The translations under genes and the position numbers were made by a program. From assembly GCA_963682025.1 (NCBI GenBank), contig OY821517.1:227873472-227937471 (forward strand): DNA of 64,000 nt, in the 5' to 3' direction. Of this stretch, positions 1-11,214 are shown one piece after another. Origin of the DNA: Cordilura impudica. Taxonomy: Eukaryota > Arthropoda > Insecta > Diptera > Scathophagidae. The notes under the pieces were generated by a model. The model saw only the letters and a list, made by a program, of their open reading frames with translations, did not search any database and was not told the origin of the DNA. Every line of letters begins with the position of its first letter. Positions within the stretch are counted from its first letter, which is position 1.

Positions 1-2738
1 AATATTTATTAACTTTAGCGTAAATAGTTTGGAGCAAGTATTCTTCAATTCACAACCTTTCAATGAATTTTACTTGTCATCAGTGAGTTGTCATTTTTTG
101 TTGCCTTCCTTCTCTGACTGACTGTATCTTCCTCCTTCGATGTTTAGTTTTGAGCGTAGTACTTTGAGTTGAATAGTTTTTTTTTTTTTTTTTACACGCA
201 ATTTAAATATGAGTGCTAAATTTTAGCATGTGAGCGAAATTGGTTTATTTTAGGGGTGGATTCTGACTTTTTGACGTAAAGAGCTCATAACCTGTTTAAT
301 TGTTCAGTGTAACTTTGTTCTCTTTAATGTAATTTGACAAACAAAAGTTTTATTAACTGGTGCTTACTAACTTATGCACTGTAAATATGTATACCAATCA
401 ACCTCACGTTGTTTGAAAATACGCAAATGTTCTGTTGTTTATTTTGTTACTGTTGGTTTTTTTTTTATGGTTCATCTATGTTGCCTTTATTAGACCGCTT
501 TATGTGAAAAAAAGGTGGATAATGGTTGACAGTTAAATACGCAAATATATTAAAAATATTTAATTTACGAGACTCTACACTTTGTTTTCAACCGATGTTC
601 ACCATTAAATAGATTTTTTTTCCAGTTTATATATAAATATATTTATATGAATAAATAATTGAACGAAGAAAAGGAATTACCGCCAATAAATTTTCTGGTT
701 TTTTTTTTTTTTTTGAAATGTATATTTTTTCAACTTAGTGTATTTGGTAACATAGAAGAAAAAAGTGCTAGGTCGCTCTATACTTTTCTCTTCGTTTATG
801 TCGATCACTCAATTTCTTTAGTATATTTATGTGTATGTGTATATATGTAGTACAATAAATATAAATCTCAATATTGAATACCTCTTTAGAAGCTGTTTAA
901 TATTTTAATAATGATAATTATTGCTACTGAAATTGCTAGGGTTTATATTAATTGGTCGGGAAGTGACCCAATATTAAAACTACAAAAGATATCAATGCAA
1001 GGCAGAAGATTGCAAACGGCCACGGCAAAATGAGGATATCAGAATGTGCACTTTTTCGGTTTTATGTAAAAAACGCTGATTATTGTGGATTTAATCTTTT
1101 AACAAACATTTGTTTAGATTTATGCCACAATGAATTTAAAAAAATTTTTTTTTTCACTTTCCCATTAGTTATTAAATTGAATTATTTTCTCCTTAACACA
1201 ATAAGCTTTCTCAATTCTTTAACTTATTTTCTGTTTCTTATGTTTGATATTAGTAAACCATTTATTATTTTGTTACTTACAAATTTCCTTGGTTTTTTTC
1301 CGTTTACTGTACCAACTCTATAGCTGTCGTTTGTTGTTGTATTGCCCACCAGATATTTATGGTTTCCTTATTTTTTCTTTTTAAATAATTTATATATGTA
1401 TTAGTGTAATATTGAAATTTTAATGTTAAGCACTTTTTTTCTTTTATTTTTCTTATGCACTGATCGACTGTTCATGTGAGACTGGTATTGCCTTTAAGTT
1501 TGCTGCTTTTTCAGTTTTATTTTTGTGTTCAATATGTAGCAAAGAGGATTACCAGAGAGAGCTTTCAAAAACCAGTATTATTTCTGTTTTGTCCGTTTAT
1601 CTCTTTCTTACCAGTAGTAATCCTACGGCTAAATATATTTTGTTAATGTTGTTGAAGAGAAACAACTACGTGACATAAGAAAGTAAAACTGCTGCAATGA
1701 CGCACTAGTTCTTATATAGAGTGTTACACACACAGTCTGTCTCACTTTGTCTTATAGGCTATATTGTGTTTCTCAAGGGCAAAGTGCGAATTTTATATAC
1801 CACGAAGCAGAGGGCAATGGACTAAAATATATACGAGTTTATATATGCCTTCACTTATGTGCTGATATTTTCCTTCAAAACCGTTAGATTTAAATTTATT
1901 TAAATGCAATTTAAAATCCGTCTTTTGTTATATGTTGAGATCTATGTAATTTCTTTTAATTACCTTACACACTTTCAAAATTATTTTTTTTTTTATTTTT
2001 CTACTTTTTGTTTCTTTGCACAAATTATATGTATATTTTGGTTTGTACTTACAGTCTGTGGAGTTTTCGTGTAAATTATCGTTGAAGTTTTTATGATAAG
2101 ATTTACCTCATGACTGCAAACTTTAATGGGTAGATTGATGATTGTAGATTGAGTGTTGTTTCTCCAATTATAGCTGATTTTTTTCTTTACGAAGGACCAT
2201 GAACTTTTTGGTGGCAGCTAATTCAAATTAGGGTGACGATACCTGTCGGGTTGGGTAAGTCAATTTTGCTGAGAATAATTATAGCAGCTCCAAAAAATAT
2301 TCTTATTATTTTACAATTTCTCATAGAAGAGAAATCATAAAATTAGGTATTAGAATTTAGGGTTATATGAAAAGAAAAGATGTGAGTGGTTTCAATTCAA
2401 TTAATCTTTATTGTATGTTGATGTTGACTTAAAAATGTTCCTCACCGTTCAATTGGTAAATTAGAAGTAAGTTTACAATTTCAAAAAACCATCGGTTAAA
2501 CTTAAGTTTTAGCTGAAGGGAAATATAATTCATTTTGTACTTTTAGTACATAACTCAAATTCAACGAGTATTATTTATATGGATTAAAATTCATTGTGTT
2601 ATCGATAAGACATATTTTTGATTTTAAGTAATCGATGTAGACTTTTTAAAAAGAAAAAAGAACAATGTTAAATATTGTTTGTTATTAATAATAAAAAAAA
2701 TGGTTTTAGTTTATTGTCTAAAATACTGATTTTAGACA
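1..2738. other. AT-rich non-coding DNA, no confident gene
   Basis: This stretch is AT-rich with long T and A homopolymers. I see no transposon termini, no RNA gene and no convincing protein similarity in six frames. Open frames at 659-850 and 1030-1323 are T-rich, phenylalanine/leucine-rich readings without recognisable motifs, and I treat them as chance. A weak candidate terminal exon at 941-1033 is listed under findings. The stretch could be intron, intergenic DNA or 3' UTR. Confidence 0.5.
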
Positions 2739-3132
2739 TCTTACTCAATTATCAATCATACATAGAGTACAATTCCAAGTAAACGAGTGGAATTATACTG
2801 GTTAAAGTGCAGACCGATATAAAATACCAATTGCGCATTCCATACGGCCTGCAAATGAAATTGAACCGAGTTGCTCTACATATCGATCAACCAAATCTAT
2901 TCGATTTCATTGCTTCGTACAATAACCTCAGTCAAACAAACACTCTGAGTCATGTATTAAAACCGTTCGACATATCCCAATTATCCACTTGATATTATTT
3001 GTTCTACATTTGTTTGTCACTAGCCAAAAGTACGTATGCATATATGTAGGTTTGTTTGTTTATATTGCTTTGTTCTTCACTGGCACTTCATTGTGCTACA
3101 TACATAAGTAAATATGCTACATATACGACACC
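2739..3132 (-). repeat. truncated 3' LTR of the 412/mdg1-like element
   Basis: Nearly identical to 10818-11214, in the same orientation. On the minus strand it begins TGTCGTATATG right after a purine tract and stops abruptly at 2739. The partner LTR continues for about 290 more bases, including the AATAAA-bearing part. The open frame at 2807-2992 lies antisense inside this LTR and is not a gene. Confidence 0.75.
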
Positions 3133-3470
3133 CTCATCCTAAAGAAAAATCTTATAATTTTGTTTACACAATTATGAGATTTTTATGATTTAATAATAAA
3201 ATATTCTGTAATGTTATTAGAATAAAATTTTGTTTAAAAATTTTCGTTTTGTTTTCTTTTACAATGTAGGTATAGTTGGTTTTGTTCCATTAAAAATATT
3301 TTTATTAGCTTATTCATATTTCATATAAATAATTTTTCTTACGCTATTCTTTGTTAAATTGTTTGCTTTTGCATGTTCAATTTTATTTTAGCTTACAATG
3401 TGTTTTGATGTTTACATTTATATATTTTATGTTTTTATTGTTAATGTTTACATTTATTAACAATGTATTT

Positions 3471-6400
3471 TTATGTTCTTATATTATGTTTCTTCAAAAG
3501 GTTTTTATGTACAGTTTTTATTTTATCTCTTATTTTTAGATCTACATTTAAATTTTTAATTTTTGTTATTTCGTAGGGTCTATCATAAGGTGGTACATTC
3601 TTTTCTCTGTTCCCTACTCTTACTAACACTAAATCCCCTACTTCTAGTTCTATACTATTTTTGTTATTAAAGAATTCTCTGTTCCTTTCATTTTTGCGTT
3701 TTCTATTATATTTCTTGCATTTTCCAAAGAATATCTCAATCTGATTTTTAATTCATTAGCATAGTTTTCAAAACTGTATACCTTATTTTTGTCTTGTATG
3801 TTGTCACCGGGCAAATTGGGTAACTTGCCGAAAATCAGTTCGAAAGGAGAATAATTATTGTCAACGTGTGGAGTAGTGCTGTATGCGAATGTGTAGTATG
3901 GTATCCAAGAATTCCAATCACCATCATCAACAAAGGATAGAAAATATTCATCTAAAACTCTGTGATTTCTCTCAACATTTCCAAGTGTTTCATGATGATA
4001 AGGGGTTGAAAATCTTTGTTCCACCCTCAACAATTCACATATCTCCTTCAACAGTTCATTTGTAAACTCAGTTCCCTTGTCCGATTTCAATGTTTTAAAC
4101 AATCCATATTTCAGGATGACATTTTCCACCAATGCCTTAGCTATAGATTTTGCCTCTTTAGTCTCCATAGGACAGGCTATTGTATTGTATTGTATTGTAT
4201 AAAGAGGTGTTCGAAGTACTGCGACCAAAGTGATATATTGTACTGCCCCCTGCTAATAGGTTGTCCCTATAAACTCTTATCCAACCCTGAAGCCCTCAGT
4301 AATTCGAGGATGTTTGTTGGTTCTAGTAATTTTATGTCGCTACCTAGTATCTGGAAGGAACCCAGATGCTGTTTCCTTTTGTGCATTAGCGCTCCACAGT
4401 TCCCAAATATGTGCTCTGGTGATTCGGCTTCCTCATCACAGAATCTGCACATAGGGTTTGCTACAATTCCCAACCTGCTCATATGTTGTCTGAGCCTGCA
4501 GTGACCAGTTAAAATCCCGGTTAGTATTCTCAGACCGTTCTTTGACATTCCAATGCACGACCCAAATCTCTTCTTGTTGTAGCCACCCAACAACATTTTG
4601 GATTGCCTTAAGCCCAAGTGGCTCGAGAAAAATTCCCTTCTAACACAATTTTCATGTTCCCTGAGTACTCCTTCCCATACTCCTTTTCCTATTCCACAAA
4701 ATGGTTCCGGCCCTATTAATTTTGTGGAAGCTCCCCTTCTGGCCAGTTCATCAGCTTGCTCATTGCCCTGAATCCCAACGTGTCCCGGGACCCAACAAAG
4801 GCTAACCTTGTTGTGTTTACCTAGCTCATTTAGCTTCTGCAGACAGTCCCATACTAGCTTAGAGTCTACTTCATAGGAGCCTAGTGCTCGAATAGCAGCT
4901 TGACTGTCTGATAGTATGGTTATGTTCCTTCTTTTGTACTTCCTGTTCAAGTTGATTTGTGCACATCTATCGATGGCGTAAATCTCTGCTTGGAAAATGC
5001 TCGTATGTATTCCCATTGGCTCGAAGTATTTGGTTCTAGGCCTCTGTTCCACTTTCGGTTTTTGATCCATCTGTGTACCATTTGATTGTATCTTCTCTTA
5101 GAGAATATGCTGTACTTAAACCGCTCCATTCTCTCTTATTGCTAAGTTCCGTAGTAAAGTATTTCCTGAAATCATATTTCTTCTCAGCCCTGTCCATGGG
5201 GCAATCTAGGAGGGAGTAATCATTAACTTGGCTTATCTGGTTCCATTGCCCTTCATAAAGCCTGGTTATAGATTTCTCTCCCTTTATTCTGATTGCCGTT
5301 GCCAAAGCTTTCTTCTGCACCACTATATGTAGTGGGCTTAGTTCCAATAGCGCTTCAAGTGATGCCGTTGGGCATGTCCTCATTGCACCTGTTATCCCAA
5401 TGCACGCTAATCTTTATGTTTCACTTATTTCTTTATGTTTCATTCCTCTTGTAATCACCAATGCTTTTCTTACGGATTTGTCAATCCCTGGAGGTATCAT
5501 TGTTTTTAGTATATCTGAGTCCAGATCAATTCTGGAAAGTGCGTCTGCATTAGTATTGTTTATTCCTTTTTTATATACTATATCAAAATCATAATCCGAA
5601 AGTTCCAAACGTATTCTTGTCAACTTTGAGCTTGGATTTTTATGTGAAAGCAAAGCAACTAGTGGCCTGTGGTCGGTCACCACTGTAAATCCTCTACCAT
5701 GCAAATGGGGTCTAAAAAACTGTATACCCTAATGTATACCAAGTAATTCCTTTTCTATCACTGGTTTGTTCCTTTCATGCTTATTTAAAGATTTACTTGC
5801 GTATGATATTGGCATATCCGCGCCAATTTCACCTTGTGACAAAACCGCTCCGAGTGCAAAATCAGATGCATCCGTTGTCAAAATAAATGGTTTGTCAAAA
5901 TCTGGGTATTGTAGGACTGGTGGACTTATTAGTTTCTGTTTTAATGTCTCAAAAGCAGATTGACGTTTTTCTGTCCATTCGAATTTCATTCCCTTTTTAA
6001 GTAATTCATTTAAGCAACTTGCTATATCAGCAAAATTTGCAATAAATCTTCTGTAGTAGTTACAAAATGCAACGAATCTTCTTACGTCATCGGCATTTTT
6101 AGGTACTGGATACCTGTGTATCGCGTTAAATTTACCAGGATCTGGTTTTATACCTTCCGAAGTTATTAAGTGACCAAGATATACAACTTCAGGTTTCAGA
6201 AAACAACATTTAGTCGCATTTAAGTTATATTTGGTCAATCTATCAAGAACTTTTACTAGGTTTGCATTATGATGCCTTAAACTGCATCCGAAAATAATTA
6301 TATCATCCACGTATAGAAATGCTTCAGAATCTAAGCCTAACAAAGTTATGGTCAACATTCGTTGAAAACTATTAGATGATATTTTTAAACCAAATGGTAG

Positions 6401-7590
6401 CCTCGTATACTGATAATGACCATTTGCCGTTGAAAAGGCAGTGTATGGACGTGACCCTTCATCTAGTTCTATTTGATGGAATGAACTTGTCATATCCAGA
6501 GTTGAGAAATATTTTGCTCTACCTAGTTTGTCCAAGACATCGTCCAATCTTGTTAGTGGGAATTTTTCATTGACAACTTTGTCATTTAGTTTTCTTAAAT
6601 CTACTACTAGTCTCCATTTTTTTAAATCCGTATGTTCCCCTTTTGGAACTTACAATAAAGGAGCATTATAAGGGCTTATTGATGTTTCTATTATCCCATC
6701 ATCCAATAACCTGAGAGTTGATCTCTTCAGTTTGTGCATGAGTTAAGCGATAATTTTTCACATATACCTGTTTATCATCGTGTAGATCAATTGCCTGTCT
6801 ATAAAAATTATTCGTAGTCAGATTTTCGCCCTCCAAATGGAAAACATGCTGATACTTTTCTCTAATGTTCTCCAGCTCACTTTGACTTTCCTTGTCTGTA
6901 TTCCTCAAATTCAAATTTTTCATCAGTTCTTCAAATCTATCTTCCGAATACGAGTTATGACTTTTAAGTGTGTTCTTGTCAACTTTGAAAATTTCATAAT
7001 TTTCTAGTGGCATCGTTTCCACTCTGAGATTTCTGACAGTTATTATATCATCCGTCACATTAAGAAGCTTTATATGTTTATTTCCATCTTTTGGTATTAT
7101 CGTGTTTGCTAAATACACACCCTCGATGATTTCTCTATTCATTATTATTTTGTCCTCTTCTTTATCTATGTCAAAAGGTACTATTATCTCGCTTCTTGGT
7201 GGTATTCTTATGTGATTTATGTCAACTATATCATCATGTATAGGTATGATTATATTCTCATTGTTTTCGTTAAATGTTAGTACATATTTATCATAGTATA
7301 TATTACATCTGAATCTTGATAAGAAATCTCTACCTAAGATTCCGTCAGTGTTTATTGGAAAATTCTCTTCTACCAATTGCACTTTGTGTTCTATCGTCCT
7401 ATCATTTAGGTTTATCTTCATCATCGTGGAACCAATAGATCTAATTTGTTCCTTTGATATCCCTGTTAAACAACAGTCATCATCCGAATCTACATCAAAC
7501 GGTAAAAAAATTTTTGTTTGCGCAATGAGACATCAGCTCCCGTGTCTATTAAAAATGTCAATATAAGATCTGTATGCAATATATTCAGCT
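3471..7590 (-). pseudogene. pol: pol of 412/mdg1-like retrotransposon (protease-RT-RNase H-integrase), disrupted
   Basis: The polyprotein is readable in pieces. The retropepsin motif LIDTGADVS is near 7530-7550. A protease-to-RT linker lies at 6699-7424. The RT at 5729-6547 contains FSTLDMTSSFHQIELDEGSR, RLPFGLK and the catalytic box YVDDIII. The RNase H end is at 5414-5704 (VVTDHRPLVAL, ADALSRI). Part of the integrase core is at 3650-4177 (SDKGTEF, with the glutamate in GNVERNHR). After a frameshift near 3670 the C-terminal domain follows (VGDLVLVRV, YDRPYEITKI) and ends about 3471. The integrase HHCC finger and first catalytic aspartate, about 160 residues, are missing exactly where the non-LTR element sits (4178-5408). 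Further stops and shifts lie near 6650, 5726 and 7430. The protein would copy element RNA and integrate the cDNA; this copy cannot. Confidence 0.88.
4178..5408 (-). mobile_element. 5'-truncated non-LTR retrotransposon (I/LOA-like, with RNase H)
   Basis: This is the 3' end of a LINE. The frame at 5036-5383 begins inside the post-RT region (ITGAMRTCPTA) and reaches the RNase H first catalytic motif WYTDGSK. After one frameshift near 5050-5070 the frame at 4267-5070 continues with AEIYAID, LSDSQAA and NEQADELARRG, so all four acidic RNase H positions are present. It then shows a C-terminal CCHC-like finger, CRFC...HIFGNC. The element ends in a short tandem tail (five ATACA-type repeats on the minus strand, 4179-4201). 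It lies in the integrase of the 412-like element, same strand, and about 480 bp of integrase sequence is missing at the junction. RNase H with a downstream CCHC points to the I/LOA-type clades; the exact clade is not certain. Confidence 0.82.
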
Positions 7591-7633
7591 TAATGTAATT
7601 CCTGAGATTCGAAATATTTTTTTCGTTTCTAAA

Positions 7634-8879
7634 TCATGCCCCTGGAGATTGTCTCTGCATAATCTCCGGCATTTGGTAGTTTCCCTGAGCCTCTGCTGTA
7701 TGTACATTGAAACTCCTACTGTTATTTCCTCTGTTATTATATTCATCTCTATTATTATTATTATATCTGTTGTTACGGTAACCATTATTACCTCTATTGC
7801 GGTTGTTATTTCCATTATGGTAATTATTATTATTAGTATTATTTCTGTTTGCGAATCTATTGTTGTTGCTATATCTGTTATTATTTTGATTACCTGAACG
7901 ACACATTCTTGCAAAATGATTTGGTCTATTGCATTTATTACACTTTTCTCCGTTAGCTGGACATCTGTTACCATGTATTGAACCACAGTTATTACATTTC
8001 GACCGTTGCTGTCTATTTGCAGCATAGTTGCCCGTAGCGTACAACACCTGTCTTTGTGTCGAACTATTCTTTGATTCCTCTGCAATGTTCAATGTGTCGA
8101 CGAAGTTTGTAACTCTACTGGCGTTTATGGTTGATAAGATTTGTTGATCTCTTATGCCATTCTTGAACGTATTAAACGCCGCTATGTTATTCGTCCTTAC
8201 TATAGAAGCTCTATCTGATTCTCCGACCTCTGATATTTGTATCCCATTCAATTCCGAAATCAACTCCTTTATCTTGTTTGCGAATTCTCTAACTGATTCA
8301 CTTCTCTGAGTCAACCTTGAAATCCTATTCAAAACATTGTTCGAGTTACCCGTCGGTTTGTACGTTCTCCTCAATGCAATTATTAATTCTGTTATGGTCG
8401 TTGGTACAGTCTCCTGTTCTACCATGTTCTGAACTTTAGCATCTAAACGTGATTTGAATACAAAATTGAAAAATGCATTTTGCTTTGCTGCTGGTATTGT
8501 TTGGTTTACCAACTCTACATTTGTAACAAAATTACTAAAATGCTTTTCTTTCCTGAAAAAACATTAATTAGCTTGATTATAGCAGCTATCTCATTTATGT
8601 CCATCGCTTCCATTGTTGTAGCTTGTCGTTTGTCCAAAACAATTTTACCCTTTGAATGTTGTGTCAATAATCCTAATGCTTCGTCCCTCAAATTTCTAAA
8701 TCTTTCTGTTATTCTCTGTACTTCACTACCGTTTAATTCTATCAATATTTTCTTTAAATCTTCTTCTAAACCTTGTATTTCTAGTCTTTTCGCTGAAATA
8801 GTTTCTGAGGAGTACGGAGACTTATAGATTTTCTAGCATTTATTATTATAGACTCCAATGATTTTAATATCGGATCCAT
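7634..8879 (-). pseudogene. gag: gag of 412/mdg1-like retrotransposon, frameshifted
   Basis: The likely start is the ATG at 8879 (MDPILKSLES). The frame is then lost near 8815, runs through 8515-8745, shifts again near 8513 and continues to 7634. The central part (EFANKIKELISEL, VNTLNIAEES-type helices) fits a capsid domain. The C-terminal part carries two zinc knuckles, CNNCGSIHGNRC (one residue short before the histidine) and the canonical CNKCNRPNHFARMC. A very Asn/Arg-rich tail follows (residues ~205-265 of the 7634-8512 frame), typical of nucleic-acid-binding Gag ends in this group. The product would package element RNA in virus-like particles. The Asn-rich tail is encoded by a degenerate ATT/GTT-rich tract on the plus strand (7735-7885), prone to slippage. 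Confidence 0.85.
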
Positions 8880-9309
8880 GGGAAATAACAATCATTAAAT
8901 TTTTATTTTATTTTCTTTTTGAATTTATTCTTTACGTTTCTGGCTTTCTAATACGTACAAATTGTATTTTTTATTATTATTTTTTTTTATAATACTTTTT
9001 CTGTTCAAATATTTCATGATTTCAATGATTTTTATCATGTGCTCACAAAAACATTTTGTCTTAATATAATTTTTAATTCTTAATTCTTCAATTTATTTCA
9101 TACAATTTTCAATTTTTGATTTTTGTAACATAATTTTATTTTATTTCATATAAATTTTAATGCTTAATTTTGTGAATTACAATTCTGCTTTATTTCATAC
9201 AATTTTAATTCTTAATTTTGTGAATTACAATTCTATTTTAATCTATAAAATTTTTAATTTCTTACTTTCTTTTAATTCATAAATTTACTATTGTGATTTC
9301 AAAGTGTTT

Positions 9310-9504
9310 TTACTGGTGCAACCCAGATCTTACGTTTTGTCTACGTATTTGATTCCTTACATACCTACGCAGATATTTCATTATTACGGTTAATGTAACC
9401 ACCACACAGATAAAAAGTACAATCTCGAAGCTTAGGCTCACTGCTGTTGGAGCTTGGGCCGTTGCCGTAATCACCTCATTTATTTTTGTTTGGGTGCTCC
9501 CCAT
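9310..9504 (-). CDS. small membrane-protein ORF upstream of gag (TE-encoded)
   Basis: Sixty-four residues, intact. It begins MGSTQTK, a plausible N-myristoylation signal (Gly2, Ser/Thr nearby). Residues ~24-42 form one hydrophobic helix (SFEIVLFICVVVTLTVIM). A strongly basic tail follows (KYLRRYVRNQIRRQNVR). The layout suggests a small membrane-anchored protein with a positive cytoplasmic side. It lies between the leader ORF at 9542-9871 and gag. I recall short ORFs before gag in 412/mdg1-group elements, but function is not established to my knowledge. It is uninterrupted although gag and pol are broken, which is easy for a 65-codon frame, so coding status is moderately supported. Confidence 0.5.
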   Translation of the reverse strand: MGSTQTKINEVITATAQAPTAVSLSFEIVLFICVVVTLTVIMKYLRRYVRNQIRRQNVRSGLHQ

Positions 9505-9541
9505 TTCTTTTTTTTGTCAATTTCTTAGCCTTTCTGAATTC

Positions 9542-9871
9542 CTATATTTCTAGTTTTATTTTTATTATGCGTGCTTGTAGCTTTATTTTAATTTCCTCGT
9601 CCTTGGTGTATGATAATTCCGAACTAATTATTGTCAACTCCTTTTTCTTACGGTTGACAAAGTCATCTCTTGACTTCCGTATCTTTGGTACTGGATATAT
9701 CTCGTACACTGGTTCAATTATTTTCACCTTCTTCTTTATTTCTATTGGCTTCGGACCGAGTTTCAATATATCAGGTTTCGGTATCTCTTCTTTGCACTCT
9801 TGTAGTTGTCTTTTCCAATTGCTTTCCCCAATTTTCATACCCTCTACCAGTTCTTCCCAAGATTCATTCAT
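9542..9871 (-). CDS. small charged leader ORF upstream of gag (TE-encoded)
   Basis: An open frame of 109 residues starting MNESWEELVEGMK, rich in Lys/Glu/Ile, with a central Pro-rich stretch (KLGPKPIEIKKKVKIIEPVYEIYPVPK) and a C-terminal half that looks helical or coiled-coil. It is the first ORF after the leader of the 412-like element and ends 37 bp before the membrane ORF. No cysteine cluster, signal peptide or membrane helix. I recognise no domain. Its position agrees with small ORFs of the 412/mdg1 group; a role in particle assembly or regulation would be speculation. Confidence 0.5.
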   Translation of the reverse strand: MNESWEELVEGMKIGESNWKRQLQECKEEIPKPDILKLGPKPIEIKKKVKIIEPVYEIYPVPKIRKSRDDFVNRKKKELTIISSELSYTKDEEIKIKLQARIIKIKLEI

Positions 9872-10530
9872 TTGATTTTAAAAAAAGACTCTTTGTTACA
9901 CTTCTGTTTCCTTTTGCTTCTATACGTGGTGTTAACCGTAAAATAATCTATCCACGCAGCCACATAATTTCACTTGTACGAGAAAAAAAAATTTTTCAAA
10001 ATCATATTCATTATATTTTATACAAAAAATTTCTCAAAAACTACGTTATATTTCACAAAATTTAATTCAATTATTTAATTTAGCTTTCACAAAATTTTTC
10101 TTATTATATTTTGTTCACAAATTCATTTACACAAAAAAAAAAATTTATTAACTTCTTGTTTTTAAGAAATTCTACCAACCTCGCGCATGCGATGTCTGTC
10201 GGTTTTTCTTTTATACGAACCAAAAATATATTGTAGTAAAATGTTCTTTATTATCGTTGAGCCAAAGCATCCTCAACGCAATATAGGCAGTTAATATTGA
10301 CTTTATACTGCTTTTATGCCGTTGGTGGCAATCTAATGACTTAGCTTTCTGCTAACTGTCATTCTCGCACACTGTAGGATCTGCTGAGGCGGTAGGATCA
10401 TCGGTTGCAGGATCATTCAACAATTGCCAGGACTTCTTAATTTTCGGCAGGATTCTTGATTTTTTAGCAGGATTTCTTCCCCATATAGGGTAGGATACTC
10501 TTGATGTTCGGCAGGATCGCCATCTAATGA
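9872..10530 (-). promoter_or_regulatory. leader and primer-binding region of the 412-like element, with GGAT repeats
   Basis: On the minus strand the sequence after the 5' LTR reads TGGCGATCCTGCC at 10510-10522, a plausible primer-binding site starting TGGCGA as in 412-type elements (tRNA-Arg class); only the first bases fit well. From 10516 down to 10374 the motif GGAT, usually (C/T)AGGAT on the plus strand, recurs seven times at irregular 15-35-bp spacing. The rest of the leader is AT-rich and non-coding. Confidence 0.5.
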
Positions 10531-11214
10531 TGTTCGTCAGGCTTTAACAGTTCATTTGGTTCCCTTTTGCTTTTCAAATAAAACAAGTCTTTTCTTCTTG
10601 CTGGTTGAATCCAAACTTAAAACTTTATTTAAAATTGCCCTTGCTTATATATTTAAAATTACAAATAACACTAATGAGTGGTTTACAAAATTAGAGTAAC
10701 TTTTGAATGTTACATTATTTAGTCTCTTAATTCTATATAAATTCTCTTTTAATTTATTCTACCTATTTATCACTAAGTACGATTGTACTAGGCGACCATG
10801 AATTATAGGGTGGTTTCTCTTACTCAATTATCAATCAAACATAGAGCTTAATTCCAAGTAAACGAGTGGAATTATACTGGTTAAAGTGCAGACCGATATA
10901 AAATACCAATTGCGCATTCCATACGGCCTGCAAATGAAATTGAACCGAGTTGCTCTACATATCGATCAACCAACTCTATTCGATTTCATTGCTTCGTACA
11001 ATAACCCGCTCAGTCAAACAAACACACTGAGTCATGTATTAAAACCGTTCGACCTACCCCAATTATCCACTTGATATTATTTGTTCTACATTTGTTTGTC
11101 GCTAGCCAAATGTACGTCTGCATATATGTAGGTTTGTTTGTTTATATTGTTTTGTTCTTTACTGACCCTTCATTGTGCTACATACATCAGTAAATATGGT
11201 ACATATACGACACC
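10531..11214 (-). repeat. 5' LTR of the 412/mdg1-like element
   Basis: On the minus strand it starts TGTCGTATATG (11212) and probably ends ...CGAACA (10531), 8 nt before the primer site. Its first ~394 bp match the truncated 3' LTR at 2739-3132. The second part has AATAAA (minus strand, complement of 10624-10629), giving a U3-R-U5 order. Exact end within a few bases is uncertain. The 62-codon plus-strand frame at 10886-11074 is antisense to the LTR and not a gene. Confidence 0.65.

Larger units (their letters stand above)
2739..11214 (-). mobile_element. 412/mdg1-like Ty3/gypsy LTR retrotransposon, nested and degraded
   Basis: Read on the minus strand the order is 5' LTR (about 10531-11214), primer site, leader with short repeats, two small ORFs, gag, pol and a truncated 3' LTR (2739-3132). 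The two LTRs share about 394 bp at roughly 95% identity by eye. A purine-rich run (AGGATGAGGG on the minus strand) directly precedes the 3' LTR start TGTCGTATATG, as a polypurine tract should. Domain order (protease, RT, RNase H, integrase) is that of Ty3/gypsy. The small ORFs before gag and the pol sequence recall the 412/mdg1 group. A non-LTR element interrupts the integrase, several frameshifts and stops are present, and the 3' LTR lacks its last ~290 bp, so the copy is dead. No target duplication can be checked because the left end is truncated. Confidence 0.85.

Noticed and set aside
1030..1323. 97-codon Phe/Leu-rich frame
   Set aside because: T-rich low-complexity reading without motif or good start context.
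2807..2992. A 62-codon frame conserved at 2807-2992 and 10886-11074, first taken for a duplicated host exon
   Set aside because: It lies antisense in the two LTRs of the 412-like element; duplication is explained by LTR identity, and a purine tract and TGT start mark the LTR border.
4016..4504. Plus-strand frame of 162 codons
   Set aside because: Antisense shadow of the LINE RNase H and the LTR integrase.
7574..8085. Ile/Val-rich frames on both strands
   Set aside because: Shadows of the Asn/Arg-rich Gag tail encoded by ATT/GTT-rich repeats.
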